NCBI GenBank assembly: GCA_025800285.1
Contig: JAOXRX010000097.1
Coordinates: 1 to 64,000 of the forward strand
From: Alphaproteobacteria bacterium
Lineage (GTDB): Bacteria > Pseudomonadota > Alphaproteobacteria > JAOXRX01
DNA length: 64,000 nucleotides
Reading direction: 5' to 3'
Positions 16,830-26,245 of this stretch are shown here, in pieces. The position numbers and the translations under genes were made by a program. The number at the start of each line of letters is the position of its first letter. Within the stretch, counting starts at the first letter, position 1. The notes under the pieces were generated by a model. It saw only the letters and a list, made by a program, of their open reading frames with translations, ran no database searches and was not told the DNA's origin.

Positions 16830-16860
16830 ATAGAGAGATCTATTTTAGAAAATTTTAAGT

Positions 16861-16889
16861 CTCTGGAATTAATTTCCAGAGATTTTTTC
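16861..16889 (+). terminator. Terminator of the slipin gene
   Basis: CTCTGGAA and TTCCAGAG form an 8-bp stem around a short TAAT-type loop, followed by a T-run. Confidence 0.85.
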
Positions 16890-16955
16890 TATTGCCTTTT
16901 TTATATTTTTAGTTTATATTCTTAGAGCAAATAAGATATAGAAAAGAGAAAACAA

Positions 16956-18134
16956 ATGAACACAATTGAAATTAAAAAAGACATACATTGGGTTGGAGCA
17001 AGAGACTGGAACATCAGAAACTTTCACGGTTATGAAGTTGCAAGAGGAACAAGCTATAATGCTTATCTAATAATGGATGAAAAAATAACTCTTGTTGACA
17101 CAGTAAAAGAACCTTTTTCTAATGACTTAATAGATAGAGTTAAATCTTTAGTTAATTTAGAAGATATTGATTATTTAGTTTGTAACCATGTGGAAATGGA
17201 TCACTCTGGAGCAATGCCTGAAGTTTTAAAACTTGCAAAAAATGCTACAGTAGTAACAAATATGGCAGCCTCTATGGGGTTAAAAGAACACTATAATGTA
17301 GCTGATTGGAAAATCCAAACTGTTAAATCTGGAGATACTCTAAACATTGGTAAAAGAAATTTAACATTTGTACAAACTCCAATGTTGCATTGGCCGGATT
17401 CAATGGTTACATATGTAGCAGAAGATAAACTATTGCTATCTAACGATGGTTTTGGTCAACATATAGCTACAGATAAACTATTCGCTAAAGATAACCCTAT
17501 AGATATAGTTTATGATGAAGCAAAAAGATACTATGCAAATATTTTGTATCCATTCGCTAGACAAGCTGGTAAAGCTCTAGAAGCTTTAAGTGGTTTAGAA
17601 ATAGAAATGATTGCACCATCTCATGGATGTGTATGGCAAGGTGAAGAAGTTGCAAAAATAATTTCTCTGTATGATAGCTGGGCAAAAGCTGAATATAAAA
17701 ACAAAGCTGTTGTAATATATGATAGTATGTGGGGATCTACAGAAAAACTTGCTAGATTTGCAGTTGAAGAGCTAGAAGAGCAGGGCATTGGAACAATTCT
17801 AAGAGATGTAAAGGTAAATCATATATCAGATCTAATTAGCGATATAATTGATGCCAAATATGTTTTAATAGGTAGCCCTACACTTAATAATCAAATTATG
17901 CCTAACATTGCAGCTTTCTTATGCTATATGAAAGGACTAGCTCCTCATAATAAAATTGGATTTGCATTCGGATCTTATGGCTGGGCGGCAGGAGCTATAA
18001 AAGATATTGAAGATGTATTTAATCATTTAAAATGGGAAGTTCCTGTCGATAAATATTGTGTAAAGTATATTCCAAATGGAAACCATAAAGAAGAAATAAA
18101 AGAAAAAATTAGAGAACTAGTAAACTCTAACTAG
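16956..18134 (+). CDS. fprA: Flavodiiron protein (A-type)
   Basis: A 392-residue cytosolic O2/NO reductase. The N-terminal metallo-beta-lactamase-like domain holds the diiron site: His78-x-Glu80-x-Asp82-His83 (NHVEMDHSG), LHWPDSM with the next His near 146, DGFGQH, and PSHGCVW near 227. The C-terminal flavodoxin domain begins with the FMN phosphate loop YDSMWGSTEKLAR near 253 and contains GSPTLNNQIMP and FGSYGWAAGA. It receives electrons from rubredoxin and reduces oxygen or nitric oxide to harmless products. Length equals the simple class A form with no extra domains. With rubrerythrin, it forms a typical anaerobe oxygen defence. Confidence 0.95.
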   Translation: MNTIEIKKDIHWVGARDWNIRNFHGYEVARGTSYNAYLIMDEKITLVDTVKEPFSNDLIDRVKSLVNLEDIDYLVCNHVEMDHSGAMPEVLKLAKNATVVTNMAASMGLKEHYNVADWKIQTVKSGDTLNIGKRNLTFVQTPMLHWPDSMVTYVAEDKLLLSNDGFGQHIATDKLFAKDNPIDIVYDEAKRYYANILYPFARQAGKALEALSGLEIEMIAPSHGCVWQGEEVAKIISLYDSWAKAEYKNKAVVIYDSMWGSTEKLARFAVEELEEQGIGTILRDVKVNHISDLISDIIDAKYVLIGSPTLNNQIMPNIAAFLCYMKGLAPHNKIGFAFGSYGWAAGAIKDIEDVFNHLKWEVPVDKYCVKYIPNGNHKEEIKEKIRELVNSN

Positions 18135-18146
18135 TATTACACTATA

Positions 18147-18186
18147 AAAAACACCTCCTCTTTAATAGAGGAGGTGTTTTTTTATT
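18147..18186 (+). terminator. Terminator of fprA
   Basis: AACACCTCCTC and GAGGAGGTGTT form a perfect GC-rich stem with a 7-base loop and a T-run of eight. Confidence 0.9.
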
Positions 18187-18202
18187 TATTATATTTTTAA
18201 TA

Positions 18203-18547
18203 CTATATAGATGTTATTTCTGTTTCTTCTATATAGTCTTCTGGATTATTATCTATTGAATCTTCAGCTTTCTTAATTTCGTTTTTTAATAACTTAATCC
18301 ATTCTTCCATCTCAGCTTTTGTTGGCTATCTACCTGCCGACTTAAGTTTTCCATCAACAATCACACCAGGAGCTAATACAACACCATGTTTTAAAAATTC
18401 TAACAACTCTTGGCTTTGAACAACCTCTATTTTATCTTGAACATCTCTAGAAATAGTTAAATCTCTCAAATAATCTTTTAAATTTTTATTCTCATCAACA
18501 AAAGCCATACCTAAAACAACTATTTTTTTCTTACGAAGCTTAAGCAT
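18203..18547 (-). pseudogene. Thioredoxin_3-like gene with in-frame stop and no CxxC
   Basis: The frame from ATG 18547 codes 73 residues to a TAG at 18326-18328, ending in APGVIVDGKLKSAGR. The same frame then continues for 40 more codons (PTKAEMEEWIKLLKNE onward) to TAG at 18203. In small thioredoxin-like proteins the GR is normally followed by P-(S/T)-x-E-E-(I/M) and a final helix, so the stop falls inside the domain and the continuation is homologous. The usual Cys-x-x-Cys after the first strand is also absent: it reads VVLGMAFVDENKN. Both losses point to a decayed gene; a functional shortened protein or stop readthrough are alternatives. It has a GGAG-like site before the ATG. Confidence 0.65.
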
Positions 18548-18700
18548 AAAGAGTTCTCCTTTTTATATAAAATTCATTATTTAATAAAAACTATAAAGAC
18601 AAAAAAAGCAAAAAACAAGCTTTTTTATTTTTTTTAGAAAAAAAAGTTGCATTTTTAAAAAAAGTATAGTATAAAATCTCTCTATAAGACATTAGTCATC

Positions 18701-18870
18701 ATTATAGAGAGGTGGCAGAGCGGTTGAAAATTCGCTTAGGTTTTAAAGAGAGCGAAGCGAACGAATAAAACCTTAGTCTTTTACCCGAATACGAGCCTGT
18801 AAAGGCGAAGTCATGAGGGAATGCTCCAGTCTTAGAAAACAAAGTTTTCTTTGGCGGGGGATGCAAGAGG
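18701..18870 (+). pseudogene. tRNA-Ser copy broken by palindromic inserts
   Basis: 18701-18727 repeats the first 22 nt of the intact tRNA-Ser plus five upstream bases with one change. A 91-nt insert (18728-18818) follows, with nested inverted repeats (ATTCG/CGAAT outside, GGTTTTA/TAAAACC inside). The tRNA then resumes with GAATGCTCCAGTCTT at 18819-18833 and is broken again by a small hairpin (AGAAAAC, AAA, GTTTTCT). No functional cloverleaf is possible without splicing out both inserts. Confidence 0.75.
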
Positions 18871-18895
18871 TTTAACAATTTCTTGTTTACATTAT

Positions 18896-18985
18896 GGAGA
18901 GGTGGCAGAGCGGTTGAATGCTCCAGTCTTGAAAACTGGCGTGGGGGCAACTCCACCGGGGGTTCGAATCCCTCCCTCTCCGCCA
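18896..18985 (+). tRNA. tRNA-Ser (UGA)
   Basis: A 90-nt class II tRNA with encoded CCA. Acceptor stem GGAGAGG pairs with CCTCTCC, discriminator G73. The anticodon stem CCAGT/ACTGG encloses CTTGAAA, anticodon TGA. A long variable arm (GTGGGGGCAACTCCAC) identifies the serine family, and the T arm reads GGGTTCGAATCCC. It is the only intact copy of three in a row. Confidence 0.95.
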
Positions 18986-18993
18986 TATAAAAG

Positions 18994-19017
18994 ACGACCT
19001 TTTAGGTCGTTTTTTTT
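18994..19017 (+). terminator. Terminator of tRNA-Ser
   Basis: ACGACCT and AGGTCGT form a 7-bp stem with a TTT loop, followed by seven T. Confidence 0.88.
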
Positions 19018-19042
19018 ATGACATAGGGGTTTGAACCCAAGT

Positions 19043-19172
19043 AGGGGGTTCGAAATGAAGATAAGTTTGACAGACATTTATGTCGCATCAAACTGTAGCG
19101 AAAGGAAAGGGCTCCCAATTTTATGAATACAATGAATAAAATTAGGGATAATCAATCCCTCCCTCTCCGCCA
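19043..19172 (+). pseudogene. tRNA-Ser 3' half broken by a palindromic insert
   Basis: AGGGGGTTCGAA (19043-19054) matches the T arm of the intact tRNA-Ser. About 100 nt later ATCCCTCCCTCTCCGCCA (19155-19172) supplies the rest of the T arm, the acceptor and CCA. The insert holds a clean palindrome at 19064-19094 (AGTTTGA/TCAAACT outside, GACAT/ATGTC inside) and a second inverted repeat (CCCAATTTTAT with ATAAAATTAGGG). The 5' half of this copy is missing. Confidence 0.75.
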
Positions 19173-19180
19173 TAAATAAA

Positions 19181-19207
19181 AAAGTCGTGCATAGCACGGC
19201 TTTTTTG
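19181..19207 (+). terminator. Terminator after the third tRNA-Ser copy
   Basis: AAGTCGTGC and GCACGGCTT pair (one G-U) around a short loop, followed by T residues, the same layout as after the intact tRNA. Confidence 0.8.
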
Positions 19208-19246
19208 TTTATAGGAGCTAAAAACAACATTCTCATTTTTATAAAA

Positions 19247-19490
19247 TATTAATTTAAACCCAGCTGCACAATGAGATTATTCTTCGCTTCACTCATCAGA
19301 ATGACGAGCTGGGGATACGATAGTGTGTATTTTCTTTTCTCGTCATTTTGAGCGACTATAAGGAGTCGAAAAATCTTTTTGTTATGTCTTTTATTTCTTT
19401 GTCATTCTGAACACAGTGAAGAATCTTTTCGTGCTTGTGTAATGTTGATTTATATCCAGCTGCACAATGAGATTACCGCTTTCGCGGCAA
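19247..19490. repeat. Interspersed palindromic repeats, second cluster
   Basis: Related to the array at 10065-10305. Shared blocks include CAGCTGCACAATGAGATT (19261 and again near 19458), GTCATTTTGAGCGACT-AAGGAGTCGAAAAATCTTTT (near 19344) and GTCATTCTGAACACAGTGAAGAATCTTTTC-TGCTTGTGTAAT (near 19401). Units appear in both orientations (CAGAATGACG near 19296). The stretch from here to the cupin gene holds nothing else except its upstream region. Confidence 0.8.
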
Positions 19491-19586
19491 TGGTGGAGAA
19501 AGTCCAGATATATGTTTTGTTGAAAATGGAAAAAAGTAGAGGTAAGAAAAAATAATAAATACCATCTATAAAAATATTGTTTTTTT

Positions 19587-19598
19587 CATATGCATATG
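19587..19598. promoter_or_regulatory. Possible operator, 12-bp perfect palindrome
   Basis: CATATGCATATG lies in a 17-base spacer between TTGTTT (19577-19582) and TATTTA (19600-19605), 50 bases before the cupin gene. Such placement suits a repressor site, but AT-rich DNA makes short palindromes frequent. Confidence 0.35.
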
Positions 19599-19647
19599 TT
19601 ATTTATATAATATAACGTAATATAATAGATACGAAATAATATAAATA

Positions 19648-20025
19648 ATGATAATAAAAACAGAAAATAAAAATAACAATATAAAAATAGACACATTATT
19701 GAAATCAATAAAAAGTTGGGAAGGGCAAACACTGCCTAAATATCCATCTGGTCAACCTGAAATCACCATATTCAGAGTTAATATACCTCCTAAAACAAAA
19801 TTAATTGAACACTCTCATCCAGGAATTAATATGGGAGTTATAACAAAAGGTGAATTAACAATAATAAATGAAGAAGGATATGAAGAAATTTTTAAACAAG
19901 GCGAGGTTGTAGTAGAGTCCGTTAACAAAATTCATTCTGGAGAAAACAGAGCAGAAACAGATTTAGAAATCCTTGTTTTTTCTGTTGGGGTTGAAGGTAA
20001 TTCTTTAAGCTTTTATAAAGATTAG
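19648..20025 (+). CDS. Cupin-domain protein, 125 aa
   Basis: A single conserved cupin barrel. The first metal motif is recognisable as LIEHSHPGINMGVITKGELTI (His residues at 55 and 57, later Glu), and the second as VNKIHSGENRAETDLEILVF with His near 98. The protein therefore probably binds one divalent metal. Substrate cannot be told: small cupins include sugar epimerase-like, dioxygenase-like and sensor proteins. There is no signal peptide. The ribosome binding site is weak. It is convergent with the smr gene, ending eight bases before it, without a hairpin between them. Confidence 0.75.
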   Translation: MIIKTENKNNNIKIDTLLKSIKSWEGQTLPKYPSGQPEITIFRVNIPPKTKLIEHSHPGINMGVITKGELTIINEEGYEEIFKQGEVVVESVNKIHSGENRAETDLEILVFSVGVEGNSLSFYKD

Positions 20026-20033
20026 AGATATAT

Positions 20034-20591
20034 CTATCTTTTTCTTTTTAAAAACACATAGAAAGCACCACTACCACCATCTTTTTTAATAGCAGGTGAG
20101 AAAGATAGTATCTTTGGTCTTATGTCTGGATAATTAATCCATTTAGGAAAACTCTTTTTTAACACAGCTTTACTTTTGCCAAATGTTCCTTTACCTGTAA
20201 TCACAACAACACATCTTTTACCAGTAGAATAAGATCTATTTATAAAAGAGATTAATTCTTTCAAGGCTTGTTCTTGAGTCATACCATGCATATCTAATCT
20301 AGCTTCTATAGGCATTTTACCAGAGGTAAATTTCTTATTAGTATTCTTATCTATTCCCGCAGACTTCTCTCCGAGCACTAAATCAGGTAGGGCTATCAAA
20401 TCCTCTTTAACATCTCCTCTAAATCTAAGTATCTCTTCTTTACTAAGCTTTAAATTGAGGAAGTCTTCTTCTTCATCCTCAACTTCATTTGATATATTCT
20501 TATGAATCTCTAATTTTGCCTTATTCTTTAAATCTTTTGTTTGATTTCTCCAAAAGCTTAAGTCATCTTTATTAAATTTAAAGTGTTTCAT
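20034..20591 (-). CDS. Smr-domain protein
   Basis: A 185-residue protein with a charged, helical N-terminal part (HFKFNKDDLSFWRNQTKDL) and a C-terminal Smr domain. The domain shows RLDMHGMTQEQALKELI near 110, equivalent to the family LDLHG motif, and VVVITGKGTFGKSKAVLK with the TGKG motif near 146. Smr domains are nucleases acting on DNA or RNA, some on stalled ribosomes. I chose ATG 20591; the longest frame starts at TTG inside the upstream gene and adds 16 unrelated residues. It follows the Tim44-like gene, an arrangement common in Alphaproteobacteria. Confidence 0.85.
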   Translation of the reverse strand: MKHFKFNKDDLSFWRNQTKDLKNKAKLEIHKNISNEVEDEEEDFLNLKLSKEEILRFRGDVKEDLIALPDLVLGEKSAGIDKNTNKKFTSGKMPIEARLDMHGMTQEQALKELISFINRSYSTGKRCVVVITGKGTFGKSKAVLKKSFPKWINYPDIRPKILSFSPAIKKDGGSGAFYVFLKRKR

Positions 20592-20611
20592 AATATTTTT
20601 CTTTATATTGA

Positions 20612-21307
20612 TTAAGATTGACTCTCTACTAGACTCCAATTAGGATTTTTAGACTTTGAATCTCTTGCAAATGTCCAAACATCAGTAACCTCATTAACTT
20701 GCTCAGGATCTCCTTTTAGAACTTGACCGTTTTCATCTCTTATTGCATTTGTTTGCTCTGAAACAAATTTAACAGTTATATACATCATTGTTCCTGTAAG
20801 CTTAGCTTTCATTACTTTTATTACATTAATTTTTTCTATTTTATTATCAATAAATTCTTTTTTATTCCTTTTAGATATATCTTCTTTAAAAGCCTCAAAC
20901 ATATCATCATTTAACATAGTTTTCAAAACAACTAAATTACCTCTAGAATATGCTAGAACAATCATGCCAAAAGCACTTATAACCCCTTTAATAAAATTTT
21001 CTAAATCAAAACTTTTATCAGCTTTTTTAAAGCTCTCTATCCCAGCATCAACTGTTTTAGTTACTTCTAGAGATTTATTATAAACAGCTTTAGATATTTC
21101 TAAAAAGCTCACATCTTTAGAGTTATTTTTAGCCATCTCTTGCTGTTTTTTTGCTAAATCAACTATTTTATTTAAGTTTTCTTGCTTTTGTTTAGAGATT
21201 CCTCTTAATTTATCCTTACCTTCTTTCCCTATAATAGAGTTGAATTGCAATAGAAGCACAACTGCTAAAATTACAAAAAATATTACATCCGCTGGTATAT
21301 TGTTCAT
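20612..21307 (-). CDS. Tim44-like inner-membrane protein (TimA)
   Basis: A 231-residue protein with one N-terminal transmembrane helix (VIFFVILAVVLLLQF), a charged linker, and a C-terminal Tim44-like domain: FIKGVISAFGMIVLAYSRGNL near 105 and KAKLTGTMMYITVKFVSEQ near 167, ending with DVWTFARDSKSKNPNWSL. The bacterial homologue of the mitochondrial import motor anchor; its bacterial role is unsettled. It is divergent from fxsA with 72 bp between, and cotranscribed with smr, as seen in many alphaproteobacteria, which supports both the name and the lineage. Confidence 0.87.
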   Translation of the reverse strand: MNNIPADVIFFVILAVVLLLQFNSIIGKEGKDKLRGISKQKQENLNKIVDLAKKQQEMAKNNSKDVSFLEISKAVYNKSLEVTKTVDAGIESFKKADKSFDLENFIKGVISAFGMIVLAYSRGNLVVLKTMLNDDMFEAFKEDISKRNKKEFIDNKIEKINVIKVMKAKLTGTMMYITVKFVSEQTNAIRDENGQVLKGDPEQVNEVTDVWTFARDSKSKNPNWSLVESQS

Positions 21308-21379
21308 TTTTTTCCTCTTGAATTAATTTATAATAGTTATTATGTATAATATATACAATCTTTATAAGGAAAAAGCAAT

Positions 21380-21853
21380 ATGCAACATTTATTTTTTATT
21401 TTAATTTTAATACCTTTTGTAGAAATCTTTACTTTTATTAAAGTAGGACAGCTAATAGGAGCTATGACTGCAATATCTATTACCATAGTGTCAGCCATAA
21501 TCGGTATATATTTAGTTAAGCAAGAGGCAAATAATGAGCAAATAAAAGCAATCAAAAAAATGAACTCGGGTAAAGCTCCAGTTAAAGAAGCAATTTCAGG
21601 ATTATATTTATTAATAGCAGGGATATTACTATTAATTCCAGGCTTAGTATCTGACTTTATAGGGGTAATCTTATTAATCCCTATATTTAGAAATTACTTC
21701 ATAAAAAACACTATATCAAGATTAAATTCTGAAATAAATACAAAAACAGAGCGAACAACTATAATCATAAATGGTAAGAATTTTAAACATAAATATCATA
21801 AAGATTATGTAGATGCGGAATTTTCAGAAAAAAACCATCATAATGACAATTAA
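21380..21853 (+). CDS. fxsA: FxsA family membrane protein
   Basis: A 157-residue membrane protein with the FxsA profile: an N-terminal segment FFILILIPFVEIFTFIKVG, a second hydrophobic segment AMTAISITIVSAIIGIYLV, a cytoplasmic charged link, and a third helix LYLLIAGILLLIPGLVSDF with the invariant IPG and SDF. The tail is hydrophilic. FxsA was first described as a cytoplasmic-membrane protein affecting phage F exclusion; its housekeeping role is unclear. Start ATG 21380 follows AAGGAAAAAGCAAT. It diverges from the Tim44-like gene. Confidence 0.87.
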   Translation: MQHLFFILILIPFVEIFTFIKVGQLIGAMTAISITIVSAIIGIYLVKQEANNEQIKAIKKMNSGKAPVKEAISGLYLLIAGILLLIPGLVSDFIGVILLIPIFRNYFIKNTISRLNSEINTKTERTTIIINGKNFKHKYHKDYVDAEFSEKNHHNDN

Positions 21854-21867
21854 TACATATTATCGCC

Positions 21868-21896
21868 TTGTTTTTTATACTTTTTTATGATATACT
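21868..21896 (+). promoter_or_regulatory. Extended -10 promoter of HNH-like gene 1
   Basis: TTGTTT (21868-21873), 17-base spacer ending TTTATGA, TATACT (21891-21896). The TG one base before the -10 makes it an extended -10. The same spacer end is found before three other orphan genes. Confidence 0.6.
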
Positions 21897-21938
21897 ATTT
21901 CAGTTATTGTAATAAAAGTATAAAAGGCGGTATTGAAG

Positions 21939-23138
21939 ATGAGCAAAAATAGTAATAAAAATAAAAAAATAAACTTCGTAACAAAAGCTCTAGAAATACT
22001 AAGAACTGATGACTATAAATTAGAAAAAAGACAAGTAAAATATATACAATATAACAAAAGTAATTATAAAAACAAAATTAATAAATACTTGAATAAATTA
22101 CATCAAGATCATCCAGACATTAAAGATGTTTTCCTTTATGTAAAAACAGCTATGTATATGCTTAAAAGATCAAGATTAAATGAAGACTGGGATAAAATAA
22201 CTCAAAGCATTGAGGATAAGTTTAAAAATACAAAAAATAATACAAGTAAAAGCTCATTTAATTATTTCAGATGGGCTAAAGATGAGCTAAAAGAAAGTGA
22301 CTTCATACTACACGAAAGAGCATGTAATATACCTAAAGATGTTGTTAACAAGATGAATAAGGCAATGAATAACTTAACTACTGAATCTAATTACTTGGTT
22401 AAATCAAAAAATATAGATTTAAAAAAAGTTTTTCTTATAAACTTAAGAGCTATTTTAAGACATAAAGAGACTTTTAAAATTTTATCAAAAAAAATACCTG
22501 ATTTTATGAAATTTAGACTTGAAACAAATAAATATACAGATCCAGATAGTTTAAAAACTTACAGAAATGAATATAGAGAAAATTTACTAAAACCTAGACT
22601 GTTAATACATATAGCTAAAAACAGCAGTGTGCTTAAAGATGTCTATGGAATAAGAATATCTGATATACACCTTACTTATAGAAAGGCTCTAGAAGAAAAA
22701 GGGTTGTTTAATAAAAAGTATGCATCTAAATATCATCTAAATAGAAAATCTGCCTACATATTATCAAATGTTTTAACAGTTGATCATATTTCTGAAATAT
22801 CTGCTTTTGGAGTAATAAAAGATAGTAAATCAAAAAATTATGATCCTGTATTTAAACAAGATTTATATGAAATAAATTCTTCAAGTAACTTATGTTTAAT
22901 AGAGCATGACCTAAATCAGCAAAAAGCAGATTTAAAAAACATACAAAGTAAAAATGCTAAGAAGACCAATATGTTATTCTTAAATTTAGTTCCAATTAGA
23001 GATCCAAGAAGAAACAGCTTCATGGCTAACCATAAAATTAGAGAAGAGGAAGAAAGACCTAAATTCAAAAGAAGAAAAACTGTCAAGCCTCAACATACTT
23101 TAGCTGCAGCACAAAAAAGAAATGCAGCTATTGCATAA
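21939..23138 (+). CDS. HNH-like orphan protein 1, 399 aa
   Basis: An unrecognised, very basic, mainly helical protein. The C-terminal third contains VDHISEISAFG near 275, then NLCLIEHDLNQQK about 40 residues later, which follows the spacing of ββα-metal HNH nucleases (DH-I … N-L … LN-x-x-K), and ends FLNLVPIRDPRRNSFMANH. It is clearly paralogous to the next gene. ATG 21939 is chosen over TTG 21933 because AAGGCGG lies eight bases before it. There is no signal peptide. A nuclease role is inference from the motif alone; the N-terminal 260 residues match nothing I know. Confidence 0.6.
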   Translation: MSKNSNKNKKINFVTKALEILRTDDYKLEKRQVKYIQYNKSNYKNKINKYLNKLHQDHPDIKDVFLYVKTAMYMLKRSRLNEDWDKITQSIEDKFKNTKNNTSKSSFNYFRWAKDELKESDFILHERACNIPKDVVNKMNKAMNNLTTESNYLVKSKNIDLKKVFLINLRAILRHKETFKILSKKIPDFMKFRLETNKYTDPDSLKTYRNEYRENLLKPRLLIHIAKNSSVLKDVYGIRISDIHLTYRKALEEKGLFNKKYASKYHLNRKSAYILSNVLTVDHISEISAFGVIKDSKSKNYDPVFKQDLYEINSSSNLCLIEHDLNQQKADLKNIQSKNAKKTNMLFLNLVPIRDPRRNSFMANHKIREEEERPKFKRRKTVKPQHTLAAAQKRNAAIA

Positions 23139-23166
23139 TGTAAAATAAATACTTAGGATTTTATAT

Positions 23167-24357
23167 ATGAAAAAAAACAATCAAAAAAAAATAAATTTTA
23201 TTAAAACAGCACTAGAAAGACTAAGATCAAAAGACTTAGATGATCGCTCTAAAAGAATTATAAAATATAATAAAAAAAATATGAAAAATGATATAAATAA
23301 ATTCTTAAATAACTTAAGATCTGAGCATCCAGAAATAAAAGACCCTTTTATTTATGTAAAAATTGCTATTAATATGTTAAGGATAGGGCAATTAAGTGAA
23401 AGATGGTATGAGATAACACAAGATATTGAAAAGAAGTTTGAAAAAAATAAGAATAAGAATTTCAACAAATATTTTAATTATTTCAAATGGGCTCAAACTA
23501 AATTAAAAGAAAGCGATTTATGTTTATATAATAAATCTTGCAAACTACCTAAGGAAAGTGTTAAAAAGCTAAACAATGCTATGAACAATCTCAGTAGTGA
23601 AGTAACTTACTTAATAAACAACAAAGATATAGATTTAAAACAAGTTTTTCTAACAAATTTAACAGATATGTTAGAAGAGGATAAAGCTTATAAAACCATA
23701 AAAAACATTCCTCACTTTATGAGGCTTAAATTAGAACGAAACATTCACACTGATGCGAAAAGCTTAGAAGAATATAGAAATGAATTTAATAAGAAGGCAT
23801 TAAAGCCATTATTATTAATTCATATTGCAAAAAACAGTTCTATATTAGAAGATGTGTATGGAATAAAGCTTTCTGATATACATCTAAATTATAGATTAAG
23901 ACTGAAATCTGTAGATTGTTATGACTCTAAATACGATTCTAAAGAATATAAATTATCGAATGAAGCTTCAAGAATAATGAGGGAAAGATTCACTATCGAT
24001 CATATTTCTGAAATATCTGCTTTTGGATCAAAGAGCAATGGTAAAATAAAAGTTTTTGATAATATTTTCCAGCAAAAATTACATACTGTAAACTTATCAG
24101 ATAATCTCTGCATTATAGATAAAGAACTAAATTTCCAAAAAGAGGAAATTAAAAAAGCTCAAAGTCAAAGTATTTCATCAACTCATTTCCTATTTTTAAA
24201 TTTAGTTCCTACAGAAGATCCTGCTAAAAATAATTTCTTCGCTAATCATAATGTTAAATTAGATGAATCAAGAAGACCAAGTGTTAAAATTAAGTCTGTT
24301 CAAAAGATTAAAAACAGAAAAATAAAAGTTAACCAACAAACAATGCAAGTGTGTTAA
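23167..24357 (+). CDS. HNH-like orphan protein 2, 396 aa
   Basis: A tandem paralogue of the preceding gene, starting 28 bp after it. Conserved blocks include FNYFKWAQTKLKESDL, LLLIHIAKNSSILEDVYG-KLSDIHL-YR and the HNH-like IDHISEISAFGS … NLCIIDKELNFQKEEI … FLFLNLVPTEDP-KNNFFANH. By eye about half of the residues are shared, so the duplication is not recent. Gene 2 has no terminator or promoter between it and gene 1 and is probably cotranscribed. It starts ATG 23167 with AGGA upstream. Substrate and purpose are unknown. Confidence 0.6.
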   Translation: MKKNNQKKINFIKTALERLRSKDLDDRSKRIIKYNKKNMKNDINKFLNNLRSEHPEIKDPFIYVKIAINMLRIGQLSERWYEITQDIEKKFEKNKNKNFNKYFNYFKWAQTKLKESDLCLYNKSCKLPKESVKKLNNAMNNLSSEVTYLINNKDIDLKQVFLTNLTDMLEEDKAYKTIKNIPHFMRLKLERNIHTDAKSLEEYRNEFNKKALKPLLLIHIAKNSSILEDVYGIKLSDIHLNYRLRLKSVDCYDSKYDSKEYKLSNEASRIMRERFTIDHISEISAFGSKSNGKIKVFDNIFQQKLHTVNLSDNLCIIDKELNFQKEEIKKAQSQSISSTHFLFLNLVPTEDPAKNNFFANHNVKLDESRRPSVKIKSVQKIKNRKIKVNQQTMQVC

Positions 24358-24382
24358 GGTTTTCAGCATTTATCGTTATATA

Positions 24383-26150
<1,768 letters not shown>

Positions 26151-26245
26151 CTAAAATAGTTATTTTTATTCTAAGAGCCTTATAACATACTTTATAAAAA
26201 AACACAACTTGATATAATCAGTTTATTTTTAACTTATCAAATATA

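Noticed and set aside
18702-19077. Two minus-strand frames across the tRNA-Ser region
   Set aside because: They run antisense through the tRNA and its broken copies; no independent support.
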